In this document: piece after piece, positions 8,736 to 17,492 of the stretch
How positions within the stretch are numbered: position 1 is the first letter of the stretch
Layout: the number at the start of each line of letters is the position of its first letter
DNA from: Oligoflexia bacterium
GTDB lineage: Bacteria > Bdellovibrionota > UBA1018
Assembly: GCA_031292385.1 (NCBI GenBank)
Contig: JARLHE010000016.1
Location: forward strand, 1 to 64,000
Reading direction: 5' to 3'
DNA: 64,000 nt
Notes under the pieces: generated by a model
What the model was told of the DNA's origin: nothing
Seen by the model: the letters and a program-made list of their open reading frames with translations, nothing else
Databases searched by the model: none
Program-made: the position numbers and the translations under genes

Positions 8736-10007
8736 ATGACTTCACGACACGCGACCGCATCGCTGTTTGGCGCCGTTTTTCTGGCCTGCGCGGTCGCGCT
8801 GTCGGGATGCTCCTCGGCGCGCATGTCGGATACGCAGAGCGACTCGCTTTTCCAGCGGGGCCAGTACGACGTGGCGGCCAAACATCTCCGTGAAGGCCTG
8901 GACAAGCAGGGGGGCGAGGGCTCCCGCGACAGCCTGCTCTATATGCTCGATCTCGGTCTCGCGCTTCACTCGGCGGGAGAATTCGACGAGAGCACGAAGG
9001 TTTTCCGGGAGGCCGATCGCGTTGCCGAAATCAAGGACTATACGAGCCTTTCCAAGGAAACCGCGACCTTGCTCGTTTCCGAGAACATCCAGGATTATAA
9101 AGCCGAGGAATTCGAGAACGTGCTGATCAACACGTATTTGGCGATGAACTACGCGCTTCAGGGCAATACCGAGGACGCCCTCGTGGAAGCGCGCCGGGTC
9201 AACCAGAAACTCTATATGATGGTGAGCGAAGGGAAGCGCAAATATCAGCAAAGCGCTTTTGCCCGCTATCTTTCGGCGATTCTGTATGAATCCGAAGGTA
9301 ATTGGAACGACGCTTACGTCGACTATAAGAATGCTTACGCTCTTAAGCCTTCTTTTCCCGGCCTGGGGCGCGATCTTTGGAGAATGGCCCGCGCGACCGA
9401 AAATACGCAGGACATGGAAAGATGGGATCAGGAGTTCGGCCTGAGCGCGGAAGACCATCAACGCGAAAAGGCCAGGATCGGCAAGGCTGAGATCGTCGTG
9501 CTTTACGAGAACGGAATCTCGCCGGTCAAAAGGCCCAATCCCTCGATGAACTCGGTCCCCAAATTTTACCCGCGCTTCAACCCGGTATCGTTCGCCGAGG
9601 TCGACCTTCGTTCCGCGCAAGGCGCCTGGCAAAATGCCGGTACCACCGCCGTTTTGGATAGCATCCAGGCCATGGCGATCGAAAATCTCGACGAAAAGTA
9701 TGGCGGAATCGTTGCCAAGAAGGTGGCCGGGATGGTCGCCAAAGGGGCGGTTGGTTACGGCGTCGCCAGAATGACCAATAGCCCGGTGCTGGGCGAGCTG
9801 GCGGGTTGGATTCTTTATAAAGCGGATAAAGCCGATTTGCGTTCTTGGAACCTGCTGCCGCAAACTTTGCAGGTCCTGCGGATTCCGGTCGAGCCCGGCA
9901 CTTACGACATCCAGGTGCGTCCTGGGAGGTACGGCGCGCTTTCTCCAAAAACCGTTCAGGTGGCCCCCGGTAAAAAAGTATTCGTCGATTTCCGTTACAT
10001 GCCGTAA
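8736..10007 (+). CDS. COG3014-like TPR lipoprotein
   Basis: This 423-residue lipoprotein (lipobox LSGC, Cys near residue 25) has a TPR-like N-terminal half: a repeat at about residues 38-75 (FQRGQYDVAAKHLREGLDKQ) and further helices containing NYALQGNTEDALVEARRVNQ. The C-terminal half carries the features of the uncharacterised COG3014 group, including a glycine-rich hydrophobic stretch around residues 325-360 and a final beta-rich domain. Members often sit beside LpoB-like lipoproteins, as here, so a role in envelope or cell-wall assembly is plausible. The biochemical function is unknown. Confidence 0.75.
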   Translation: MTSRHATASLFGAVFLACAVALSGCSSARMSDTQSDSLFQRGQYDVAAKHLREGLDKQGGEGSRDSLLYMLDLGLALHSAGEFDESTKVFREADRVAEIKDYTSLSKETATLLVSENIQDYKAEEFENVLINTYLAMNYALQGNTEDALVEARRVNQKLYMMVSEGKRKYQQSAFARYLSAILYESEGNWNDAYVDYKNAYALKPSFPGLGRDLWRMARATENTQDMERWDQEFGLSAEDHQREKARIGKAEIVVLYENGISPVKRPNPSMNSVPKFYPRFNPVSFAEVDLRSAQGAWQNAGTTAVLDSIQAMAIENLDEKYGGIVAKKVAGMVAKGAVGYGVARMTNSPVLGELAGWILYKADKADLRSWNLLPQTLQVLRIPVEPGTYDIQVRPGRYGALSPKTVQVAPGKKVFVDFRYMP

Positions 10008-10016
10008 TGAGAGGGC

Positions 10017-11066
10017 ATGACGATGCAATTTCGCTGGTTCTTCGTTTTATTTTCAGCAATCGCGTTGAGCGCCTGTAATCACGGCAAAGCGCCGAGTCAA
10101 CGGGTGGTCAATCTCGGCATCTGGTCGAACTACCTCGCGCCTGAAGCCGTCGCGGACTTCGAGAAGCGAACCGGCATTAAAGTCCAGATTTCCAATTATT
10201 CATCCAATGAAGAGCTTTTGGCCAAGCTTCAAGCCGGAGGCTCCGATTTCGACGTGATCGTGCCGTCCGATTACATGGTTTACGCGATGGTCCGAACCGG
10301 CGCGCTCCGGCGGCTGGAGATGAAAAAACTTCCGCATGCCCAGGGGCTGGATCCCCGCTTTTTGAAAAAGCCGTTCGATCCCCGCAACGAGTACTCGCTT
10401 CCTTACGATTGGGGCACGACCGGCATTGCCGTCAATCGCGCGCTTTATGCGGGTGAGGTGAGGGGTTGGAAGGATCTTTTCGAAAAGCCTGATTTGTCAG
10501 GAAAGATTTCGCTCCTGGATGACGCTCGCGAAGTCATCGGCGCGGCCCTGAAAGAGCAAGGATATAGCCTCAATTCGCATAATGCCGCGGAGCTGGCGAA
10601 AGCCAAAGCGCTGCTCATGCGCTCGCGGCACCGGGTCAAGCTCTTCACCTCGGAAACTTTGAGCAGCCTCACCAATGCTGAAACCTCGGTCGCGCAAGCC
10701 TATGTGACCGATGCGCTTCAAGCGCGTCGCGCCACCGGCGGGCGAGTTCAGTACGTCTTGCCCGAAGAAGGCGGAACGCTTTGGCTTGATAATCTGGTGA
10801 TTCCGGCCCAAGCCCCTCATCCGGACGAAGCCCATGCGCTGATCGATTACCTGCTTGAGCCTAAAACCGTGACGACGGCCGTGACTCAGCTCTTTGTATC
10901 GCCGGCCAATCTCGATGCGATCTCGCTTCTGCCCGAGCCGCTTCGCAAGGATCCGCTCATCTTTCCGTCGGCGCAAGCGCTGTCGAAATTCGAAATGATC
11001 GAAGATTTGGGAGACACGGCGCGGGATTGGGACCGAATCTGGACCGAGTTCAAAGCCGCGAGCTAA
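10017..11066 (+). CDS. Polyamine-type ABC transporter substrate-binding lipoprotein (PotD-like), orphan
   Basis: This 349-residue periplasmic binding lipoprotein (lipobox LSAC near residue 20) is of the spermidine/putrescine family. Matches are VVNLGIWSNYLAPEAVADFE, FDVIVPSDYMV, and PYDWGTTGIAVNR, the usual Y-x-W-GT-G motif. PotD proteins deliver polyamines to PotABC, but no permease or ATPase gene is adjacent. A second ATG lies two codons downstream (10023) and fits the GAGAGGG ribosome-binding site about equally. It follows the COG3014-like gene by 9 bp and is probably cotranscribed. Substrate is inferred from family only. Confidence 0.83.
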   Translation: MTMQFRWFFVLFSAIALSACNHGKAPSQRVVNLGIWSNYLAPEAVADFEKRTGIKVQISNYSSNEELLAKLQAGGSDFDVIVPSDYMVYAMVRTGALRRLEMKKLPHAQGLDPRFLKKPFDPRNEYSLPYDWGTTGIAVNRALYAGEVRGWKDLFEKPDLSGKISLLDDAREVIGAALKEQGYSLNSHNAAELAKAKALLMRSRHRVKLFTSETLSSLTNAETSVAQAYVTDALQARRATGGRVQYVLPEEGGTLWLDNLVIPAQAPHPDEAHALIDYLLEPKTVTTAVTQLFVSPANLDAISLLPEPLRKDPLIFPSAQALSKFEMIEDLGDTARDWDRIWTEFKAAS

Positions 11067-11072
11067 GCTCGT

Positions 11073-11819
11073 CTATTTCAAGGCTTTCAAGATGACCTGA
11101 TGGATCGGTAGCCCGTCGTTGATGAAGAGGCGCTCAAAGAGCGTGACGTCGGGGATCTGAAGTTTTTTCGCGTCCGGATTTCCGCCGTGAAGATCGCGCG
11201 TGTGGCTCATGACTTCCCAAAGCGCGCGGGTTTCCTGGAGCGCGTCGTTGATCCAGTCGAAATAGCCCGGATGATCGGTCTTGATGTGGAGAATTCCGCC
11301 AGTTCGCAGCACGGAGTGCAGGTCGCGCAAGCGATCCGCGGTGACCCAGCGGTTTTTGAAATGCTTTTTCTTGGGCCAGGGGTCGGGAAAGAAAATCGAG
11401 ACCCGGTCGAGCTCGTTTTCAGCGAACATGAAACGCACCCGTTCGGCATGCGCACGGAAAAAGATCAGATTTTCGAGGCCATGCTTCAGGCCCTTTTCCG
11501 CTCCGCGGAAAATCGGTTTGTATTTCCAATCGAGCCCGATGTACGCCGTTTTCGGGTCGCGAGCCGCCCACTGCGAAACCACATGCCCGGCATTGCAGCC
11601 GATCTCGAGGTGCAATGCCTCGCGGTTGGGCCCGGAGAACGTGCCCCGCCATTTGCCTCGATGCGTTTCCGTATCGTGGTCCGCATAAACCTTGCCCTTC
11701 AGCTCAAGCAGCTTCTTGGCGTAGATGTTCCTGGACTCGGCATAGCGAAATGCCGGATCCGTTACGGGAGTCGCGTTTTCGGAAGAGGCTCGTGAGCCTC
11801 TGGGACTTTTGTCGCTCAA
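11073..11819 (-). CDS. trmB: tRNA (guanine-N7-)-methyltransferase
   Basis: This 248-residue SAM-dependent methyltransferase forms m7G46 in the tRNA variable loop. Family hallmarks are the SAM-binding block LHLEIGCNAGHVVSQWA, YIGLDWKYKPIFRG, and the TrmB signature SIFFPDPWPKKKHFKNRWV, followed by GGILHIKTDHPGYFDWI. An N-terminal extension of about 60 polar residues precedes the catalytic domain. The coding region is convergent with the PotD-like gene (6 bp apart) and lies 20 bp downstream of the flagellin stop. Confidence 0.93.
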   Translation of the reverse strand: MSDKSPRGSRASSENATPVTDPAFRYAESRNIYAKKLLELKGKVYADHDTETHRGKWRGTFSGPNREALHLEIGCNAGHVVSQWAARDPKTAYIGLDWKYKPIFRGAEKGLKHGLENLIFFRAHAERVRFMFAENELDRVSIFFPDPWPKKKHFKNRWVTADRLRDLHSVLRTGGILHIKTDHPGYFDWINDALQETRALWEVMSHTRDLHGGNPDAKKLQIPDVTLFERLFINDGLPIHQVILKALK

Positions 11820-11839
11820 AGTTGTCTTAGCCCTAACCC

Positions 11840-12673
11840 TTATCCGAGCAGCTTCAGCGCCATCTGCGGAGACTGGTTCGCCTGAGATAGCACAGCGATG
11901 TTGGCTTGTGACAAAATATTGCTCTTGGCGAGCTCAGTCGTCTCTTCGGCCATGTCGGTATCGCGGATGCGGCTATTAGCGGCCGAGATATTCTCGATGT
12001 AGATGCCCAAGTTGTTGATCGTCGATTGGAGCCGGTTCTGGAAGGCGCCCAAAGTCGACCGGTTGCCGTTCATATGCTCGATGGCGGCATCGAGCTCGGC
12101 GAGGTTTCGCTGAGACGATTCTTTATCCATCGTCGACACGTTTGCGAGCCCCAGCTTCGCGAGAGTGGAGTTGAGGGACTCGGTCGTGATCGTGAAGCGA
12201 TCTTCCGTCGGAATGTTATGGATGCCGACTTGAAGATCGAGATCCTGTTCGACGCCGGAGAGAAGCTTCCTGCCGTTGAACTCCGTCGAGTTCGCGATAC
12301 GGTCGATTTCCGACTTCAGGCCTTGAACTTCCTTATCGATGAAGCCGCGCTCCACCTGTCCGATCGTGTCGCTGGCGCCTTGGATCGAAAGCTCGCGAAG
12401 GCGGATCAGGATATTGCCGACTTCGTTCATCGCGCCTTCCGCCGTCTGGATCAAGCTGATGCCGTCGTTGGCATTCCGATTCGCTTGTTTCATGCTGCGG
12501 ATGTTGGCTTTTAACTTTTCGCTGATCGCGAGGCCCGCGGCATCGTCACCGGCGCGGTTGATGCGCATGCCGGAAGAGAGGCGCTCCAGGGAGCGATTCA
12601 GGTTATCGTGGTTCACATTGAGGATGCGCTGTGCCGCGATCGAAGGAATGTTGGTTGCGATTCGTAAACCCAT
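11840..12673 (-). CDS. fliC: Flagellin
   Basis: This 277-residue flagellin has the conserved D0/D1 termini and a very short central region. The N-terminal segment contains the usual RLSSGMRINRAGDDAAGLAI motif, and the C-terminal segment contains SRIRDTDMAEETTELAKSNI and ends in QSPQMALKLLG. It builds the flagellar filament after export by the type III apparatus encoded at 53-64 kb. TTAGGAG precedes the ATG, and a sigma-28-like promoter lies at 12747-12772. It is the only flagellin gene in the window and stands apart from the structural cluster. Confidence 0.96.
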   Translation of the reverse strand: MGLRIATNIPSIAAQRILNVNHDNLNRSLERLSSGMRINRAGDDAAGLAISEKLKANIRSMKQANRNANDGISLIQTAEGAMNEVGNILIRLRELSIQGASDTIGQVERGFIDKEVQGLKSEIDRIANSTEFNGRKLLSGVEQDLDLQVGIHNIPTEDRFTITTESLNSTLAKLGLANVSTMDKESSQRNLAELDAAIEHMNGNRSTLGAFQNRLQSTINNLGIYIENISAANSRIRDTDMAEETTELAKSNILSQANIAVLSQANQSPQMALKLLG

Positions 12674-12746
12674 TTGAGACTCCTAAGTAAAAAACCGTCC
12701 CTGAAGTTTACTCACCAGCTTTTCCTTGCCGGCTACCACAACACTC

Positions 12747-12772
12747 CTATCGGTGCAGATTTTTCCCACTTA
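12747..12772 (-). promoter_or_regulatory. Sigma-28 (FliA)-type promoter of flagellin
   Basis: Reading the minus strand, TAAG (12772-12769) is followed after 14 bases by ACCGATAG (12754-12747). This is close to the FliA consensus TAAA-N15-GCCGATAA, with one base shorter spacing. The -10 end lies 74 bp before the flagellin ATG. Identification by pattern and context. Confidence 0.65.
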
Positions 12773-12799
12773 AGTATTTTTGTAACAAAATCAGGAACT

Positions 12800-12828
12800 T
12801 ATACATGATCATTTAAGTCAGATATAAG
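12800..12828 (+). promoter_or_regulatory. Possible sigma-70-type promoter for the lipoprotein at 12877
   Basis: TATACA (12800-12805) and TATAAG (12823-12828), with a 17-bp spacer, lie in the AT-rich divergent region between flagellin and the lipoprotein gene. Each hexamer is imperfect, so this is a candidate only. Confidence 0.33.
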
Positions 12829-12876
12829 TCTTACCAATTTAATTAAGTTTTAGTGCGGGTCGGCCGAAAGATCAGT

Positions 12877-13356
12877 ATGCGGCCGTTATCTCTAGCTATT
12901 TGGGCTAGCACAACTTGGGTCCTTCTCGCGCTGAGTGGCTGTAAAGACTCCGATTTGACCGCGGCCTGCGCCGGAAAATTCGAAAAAAATTTTGCGGATG
13001 CGGCGGAATCGATGAAGCCTCTGGTGACGAAACGAGCGTTCGCGTCCGTCTCGGCGTCCATTTCGAACGAGGAGCGCGAAGAGCGCGAAAAATGGCAAAC
13101 CTGGGCCGATACCAATCTTTTTGAGATTCAGCACCTGCTGGACGGCTTGAAAATGATGGATACCCCGGTTGGCGCCGTAGCCATTGAGCGCCGTCAAAAA
13201 CTGAACGACGAGCTTTCCCGAACCGCGGATGAGCTGGTGCAAATTCACGGGCTCGTTCATCAGGGATATTTTCATTCGGCGATTAGCGCACTGGGTCGCC
13301 TTCGGCAGCGTGCCTCCCGCGCTCGCGAGCTTGCGTGTAGCGATAGTTCAAGCTAG
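12877..13356 (+). CDS. Small lipoprotein of unknown function
   Basis: This predicted lipoprotein of 159 residues starts at the ATG 12877 (MRPLSLAIW); a GTG eight codons upstream is less likely. The signal peptide ends in the lipobox LSGC. The mature part is mostly alpha-helical and charged (SISNEEREEREKWQTW), with two further cysteines. No family is recognised. It is divergent from flagellin and ends 27 bp before the aminopeptidase gene, so it may be cotranscribed with that gene. Confidence 0.65.
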   Translation: MRPLSLAIWASTTWVLLALSGCKDSDLTAACAGKFEKNFADAAESMKPLVTKRAFASVSASISNEEREEREKWQTWADTNLFEIQHLLDGLKMMDTPVGAVAIERRQKLNDELSRTADELVQIHGLVHQGYFHSAISALGRLRQRASRARELACSDSSS

Positions 13357-13383
13357 CTTCTGGACTCCAAATGGGGGTCATTC

Positions 13384-16113
13384 ATGACGTTTTGCTCTAA
13401 GTGCGTAGGTGCGGCTTCTTTCGGCGCGGGTGCGGGTTCGAGATCGGATCGCGGTTCATTTTTTGTTCCGGGTGCCGTGAAACATTACGCGCCCGACCTT
13501 CCTTTGAAGCTCGAGCATATCCGTCTCGAAGTCGCGGTGAATCCCCAGGGAAAAACGCTTGCGGGCACGGTGACTCAGCGGGTGAGCGTGATCGCCCCGG
13601 GCCAGACCTCTTTCAAGCTCGATCAAGTCGGCCTTGCGATCGAAAAAGTCGAGGTGGGCGGAAAGCTCGCGCGCTTCGAAATTCAGGGAGACTCCATGCG
13701 CGTCTATCTCGCTGAAAGCCCGGAGCAGGCTCCGAAGGAGGGGGAGAGCTTCGAATTCAGCGTGCGCTACAAAGTTTCAGACCCGAGACGCGGCCTTTAC
13801 TTCACCGGGCCCGATGCCGACCATCCCAAAAAGCCCTGGCAGGTTTGGTCGCAGGGGCAGGATGAAGACAATCGTCACTGGTTTCCGACGTTCGATTACC
13901 CGAATCAAAAAGCGACCTCCGAAGTGATTGCAACCGTTCCGAAGGGTTTTACCGCGGTTTCGAACGGCGCGCTTCTTTCCAAAAAAGATTCGTCGGAAGG
14001 GGTGGTCTATCACTATCGTCTCGGCACCCCGCACGTCACGTATCTGATCACGCTCACGGTGGGAGAGTTCGTCGAATGGGCCGATGCCGGCCCGCGCGGC
14101 CTTCCGGTGCAGTACTTCGTGGCGCCCGGTCTGCAGGAGAACGGCAAGCGCGCTTTCGGCAACACGCCGAAAATGATCGAGGCTTACGAGAAGCGCGTGG
14201 GCGTTCCGTATGCTTACGAAAAATACAGTCAGGTCGCCGTCCAGGATTTCATCTTCGGCGGGATGGAAAACACCTCGGCCACGACGCAAACCGATCTCGT
14301 CTTGCACGATGCGCGCGCGCATCTGGATTTCTCGGGAGATCCGCTCGTCTCGCATGAGCTCGCCCACCAATGGTTCGGCGATCTATTGACCTGCCGCGAT
14401 TGGTCGCATGGCTGGCTGAACGAGGGCTTCGCGACTTTCATGGAGCGCGTTTGGATCGAGGAAAATCCGGGAGAGGGAGGAGGAATCGACGAAGCGAAGT
14501 ACTATCAGCTCGCCGATCTCCGCGAATATCTCGATGAGGATGCTCACCGCTATCGCCGCCCGATCGTCTGCAATAGCTATCTCGAGCCGATCGATTTGTT
14601 CGATTGCCACCTTTATCAAAAGGGCGGCCTCGTTTTGAACCTGATCCGGCACGTGCTCGGCGCCGACCTTTTCTGGAAGTCCGTGCAGCTCTATGTCTCG
14701 CGCCATCGCGGACAAAACGTTGAAACGCTGGATTTGATCCGCGCGATCGAGGAGGCGACGGGGCGCAATCTTCGAAGGCTTTTCGATGAGTGGGTTTTCG
14801 GGGCGGGCCATCCCGAGCTTGAGCTCGCGTTCGAGTGGCATGAAGACAAGAAAACGGCTGAAATCTCCATCGAGCAAAAACAAACCGGTGGCGAGGCTTC
14901 GGTCACCAAAGAAGGGGCCACGACCCATCTTTTCCACGTGCCCGCGATTCTTGAGTTAACGGTCGCGGACGGCGTCGGACGGAAAAAAATCACGCGTCAG
15001 ATCGAGCTTGGCGGCTCCGCGCGCGAGCGGGTTTTCGTCGCTTGCGATTCCAAACCGATCGCGGTGCGCTTCGATCCCAACAATAATATCCCGAAGACCC
15101 TGCTTTTCCCACGCCCCAAGGAAATGCTTCTTGATCAGCTGGTTCACGACGAAGATTGCATCGGCCGGATCGAGGCCGCGCTGGAGCTTGCGCGCGAGCC
15201 CGGAAAATTCGCGACCCGTGACGTAGTGGATGCCTTGGCGAAGGCCATGAGCACCGATCGCTTTTGGGGCGTGCAGGCGGAAGCCGCGTCGGCCCTGGCT
15301 ACGATGGCAGCTGTCTCCGGAAGCGCCGTCGCCGACGCCGCCCGTGACGCATTGATCGCCGCCCTTTCGGTAAAGCATCCCAAAGCGCGCCGTGGGATCG
15401 TCAAGGCGCTCGGAAAGCTCAAGGACATCAAAGCGTCGCAGGCGCTGAAAAAACTCGCCGTAAGCGATCCAAGCTACGCCGTGGAGGGCGAGGCGACGCT
15501 TGCCTGGACTAGCTCCATGTTCCTTCCGAGTCAGGCTCCGGCCGAAGCCCGGGGCGCGGCGGATGAGGCTGAGGCGTTTTTGATTCAGCAGCTTTCCAAG
15601 GAAAGCTATCGCGAGCAAATTCGAGGCGCGGCCCTGAGAGCGCTTGCCACTTTGCCGGGCATCGCGCGCGGCGAGCGTCCCAAGGCGATCGCGGCTCTCG
15701 TTGAGCGCGCTCGACTGCGAACCACTCCGCTGGATGCCCGGATCGCGGCGATCGATGCGTTGAGCACGGTCGTGCGTTCGGCGACCCTCGCGATGCGGGC
15801 CGAGATCTTCGAAACCTTTACCGAGCTTTCGGCGGAGGCGAATTTTCGGATCCGGATGGGCCTGATCCACGCGCTGGATAACGCCGGCGTTGCGGAAGGA
15901 ATTCCGCTTCTTTCTCGGATTAGCATGAGCGACGCCGACGGACGGGTAAAAAGATCCGCCACGGTCGCGATGAGGCATTTACAGGCCGCGGGGACCACGC
16001 CGGAATCGGTGGCCGAGCTTCGCAGCGCCTTTGAAAAGCTGCAGGAAGAGCAAAAGAAGCTCAAAGGCTGGGTCGAAGAGCTTCGGGCCGCGTCCACGCC
16101 CGCGCAGAAGTAG
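13384..16113 (+). CDS. M1-family zinc aminopeptidase with HEAT-like C-terminal repeats
   Basis: This 909-residue metalloaminopeptidase has the zinc-binding signature HELAH (residues 324-328), an 18-residue spacer and the third ligand in NEGF (Glu347). The exopeptidase motif appears as FGGMENTSA about 40 residues upstream; GAMEN is usual. The first 200 residues form the beta-rich M1 N-terminal domain. After about residue 590 the protein switches to alpha-helical repeats with a HEAT-like pattern (SALATMAAVSGSAVADAARD, GIVKALGKLKDIKASQALKK). No convincing signal peptide is seen. A role in peptide turnover is inferred; in a predatory lineage it could help digest prey protein. Confidence 0.9.
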   Translation: MTFCSKCVGAASFGAGAGSRSDRGSFFVPGAVKHYAPDLPLKLEHIRLEVAVNPQGKTLAGTVTQRVSVIAPGQTSFKLDQVGLAIEKVEVGGKLARFEIQGDSMRVYLAESPEQAPKEGESFEFSVRYKVSDPRRGLYFTGPDADHPKKPWQVWSQGQDEDNRHWFPTFDYPNQKATSEVIATVPKGFTAVSNGALLSKKDSSEGVVYHYRLGTPHVTYLITLTVGEFVEWADAGPRGLPVQYFVAPGLQENGKRAFGNTPKMIEAYEKRVGVPYAYEKYSQVAVQDFIFGGMENTSATTQTDLVLHDARAHLDFSGDPLVSHELAHQWFGDLLTCRDWSHGWLNEGFATFMERVWIEENPGEGGGIDEAKYYQLADLREYLDEDAHRYRRPIVCNSYLEPIDLFDCHLYQKGGLVLNLIRHVLGADLFWKSVQLYVSRHRGQNVETLDLIRAIEEATGRNLRRLFDEWVFGAGHPELELAFEWHEDKKTAEISIEQKQTGGEASVTKEGATTHLFHVPAILELTVADGVGRKKITRQIELGGSARERVFVACDSKPIAVRFDPNNNIPKTLLFPRPKEMLLDQLVHDEDCIGRIEAALELAREPGKFATRDVVDALAKAMSTDRFWGVQAEAASALATMAAVSGSAVADAARDALIAALSVKHPKARRGIVKALGKLKDIKASQALKKLAVSDPSYAVEGEATLAWTSSMFLPSQAPAEARGAADEAEAFLIQQLSKESYREQIRGAALRALATLPGIARGERPKAIAALVERARLRTTPLDARIAAIDALSTVVRSATLAMRAEIFETFTELSAEANFRIRMGLIHALDNAGVAEGIPLLSRISMSDADGRVKRSATVAMRHLQAAGTTPESVAELRSAFEKLQEEQKKLKGWVEELRAASTPAQK

Positions 16114-16119
16114 CTCGGC

Positions 16120-16797
16120 ATGAAAAAGGCCTGGATGAGCTGGTCGAGCGGCAAAGACAGCGCCTTCGCGCTGTACGAGCTGAGTCGCCAACCGGATATT
16201 CGAACGGTCGGCTTGCTTACGACCGTGAACGAAACTCACGAGCGTGTCGCGATGCATGCGGTACGGGACGAGCTGCTCGCGCGGCAAGCGGACGAACTCG
16301 GGCTGCCTCTCCATCGGGTGAAAATCCCGCATGGCTGCTCGGACGAGCTTTATGCGAGCCGAATGCGCGAAGCCGTTGCCGCGGCGGTGAAAGCGGGGGT
16401 CACCCACATGGCCTTTGGCGATCTTTTTCTCGAGGATATCAAGACGTATCGCGAGACGATGCTGGCCTCTACCCCGATTCAGCCGCTGTTCCCGCTTTGG
16501 AAGAGACCGACTCAAGACCTGGCGATCGAAATGATCGCGGCCGGGCAGAAGGCGATCATTACTTGCGTCGATCCGAAGAAATTGCCCGCGCACTTCGCTG
16601 GTCGCGAGTTTGATCGTTCTTTCCTGGCGGATCTGCCTCCAGGCGTCGATCCTTGCGGCGAGAACGGCGAATTCCATTCCTTTGTTTACGATAGCCCGGG
16701 ATTTAAGCGTGCTATTCCGGTCCGGGTGGGTGAGGTCGTGGGGCGCGAGGGTTTCGTGTTTGCCGATCTGAAAATCAGCTCCACCGCCGGAGCTTAG
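16120..16797 (+). CDS. PP-loop ATP pyrophosphatase, diphthine-ammonia-ligase-like (ATP_bind_4)
   Basis: This 225-residue member of the adenine nucleotide alpha-hydrolase superfamily has the PP-loop SWSSGKDSAFALYEL at residues 7-21 and the family-specific C-terminal motif GENGEFHSFVYDSP. MAFGDLFLEDIKTYRE is also typical. Eukaryotic Dph6 amidates diphthine on EF2, but bacteria lack diphthamide, so the bacterial substrate is different and unknown. It follows the aminopeptidase by 6 bp in the same direction. Its last 4 bp overlap the convergent gene at 16794. Confidence 0.83.
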   Translation: MKKAWMSWSSGKDSAFALYELSRQPDIRTVGLLTTVNETHERVAMHAVRDELLARQADELGLPLHRVKIPHGCSDELYASRMREAVAAAVKAGVTHMAFGDLFLEDIKTYRETMLASTPIQPLFPLWKRPTQDLAIEMIAAGQKAIITCVDPKKLPAHFAGREFDRSFLADLPPGVDPCGENGEFHSFVYDSPGFKRAIPVRVGEVVGREGFVFADLKISSTAGA

Positions 16798-17417
16798 TCG
16801 TTCTGCGAATCTGAATCAGAATCGTCGCTCTTGCCGTCGTCTCTTTTAGATGAAGAGGGAATCGCTTCCGCCGGCTTCGCGTTCGGGTCGAGCTTGGAAA
16901 CGTTTATTTCCTGCGTGCTCGTTTTGCCGCCGCGATACGAGAATTCGATGCGCAGCGTATTGGTGCCTTCCGCGAGGGGAATGTAATCGGTCGTGAACTG
17001 CGGCGAGTTCGAGTCGGTAAAAATCGATGCATTGAAGCGATTGGAGTTGTTCAGCACGGTCGCCTTCACTAATTGGCCGCCCGTGGCGCCTTCGGCTCCG
17101 CAGAGCACGCCGGAGAGCCTGACTTTGCTTGCCAAAGTTTTGATGCTTTCAGTGCCATTTTGGCATTTCACTTCGAGATTGGCAAAAGCCGAGGAGGCGG
17201 CGGAGGCGAGGCCGCGGTTGTCCGCGGTCATGGCGCTGGCCGCTACACTCTTGAAATCGGCCGGGCGAAAGCTGTCCGTTCCATAAAGAAGGTTATAGGC
17301 CGAGTTGCCTACGACGATAGTCATGGTCATCAAGATCAGGACTTCGACGGGATTGACGCGAAACCGTCGGGTTTCTGTCTTCTGAGCTGGAGTTTCCGGG
17401 GTTGTAGTCTCATCCAT
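16794..17417 (-). CDS. Membrane-anchored protein of unknown function
   Basis: This 207-residue protein has a short cytoplasmic N-terminus, one transmembrane helix at about residues 26-46 (VEVLILMTMTIVVGNSAYNL) and an exported beta-rich domain containing two cysteines. The tail is strongly acidic and serine-rich (DDGKSDDSDSDSQND). The central region (LAEGTNTLRIEFSYRG) has an Ig-like or beta-sandwich flavour. No named family is recognised. It is divergent from the histidine kinase gene, 75 bp away. Confidence 0.6.
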   Translation of the reverse strand: MDETTTPETPAQKTETRRFRVNPVEVLILMTMTIVVGNSAYNLLYGTDSFRPADFKSVAASAMTADNRGLASAASSAFANLEVKCQNGTESIKTLASKVRLSGVLCGAEGATGGQLVKATVLNNSNRFNASIFTDSNSPQFTTDYIPLAEGTNTLRIEFSYRGGKTSTQEINVSKLDPNAKPAEAIPSSSKRDDGKSDDSDSDSQND

Positions 17418-17492
17418 ACTTCATGTAGATCGGGCATAAGCCGGAGAAACTTGAGGAAAAACACTCATTAATGCTAAACAGTAAGAATCTTT

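Noticed and set aside
8742-10028. 428-codon frame on the minus strand
   Set aside because: It is an exact antisense shadow of the COG3014-like lipoprotein gene and has no recognisable domain. High GC makes long antisense frames common here.
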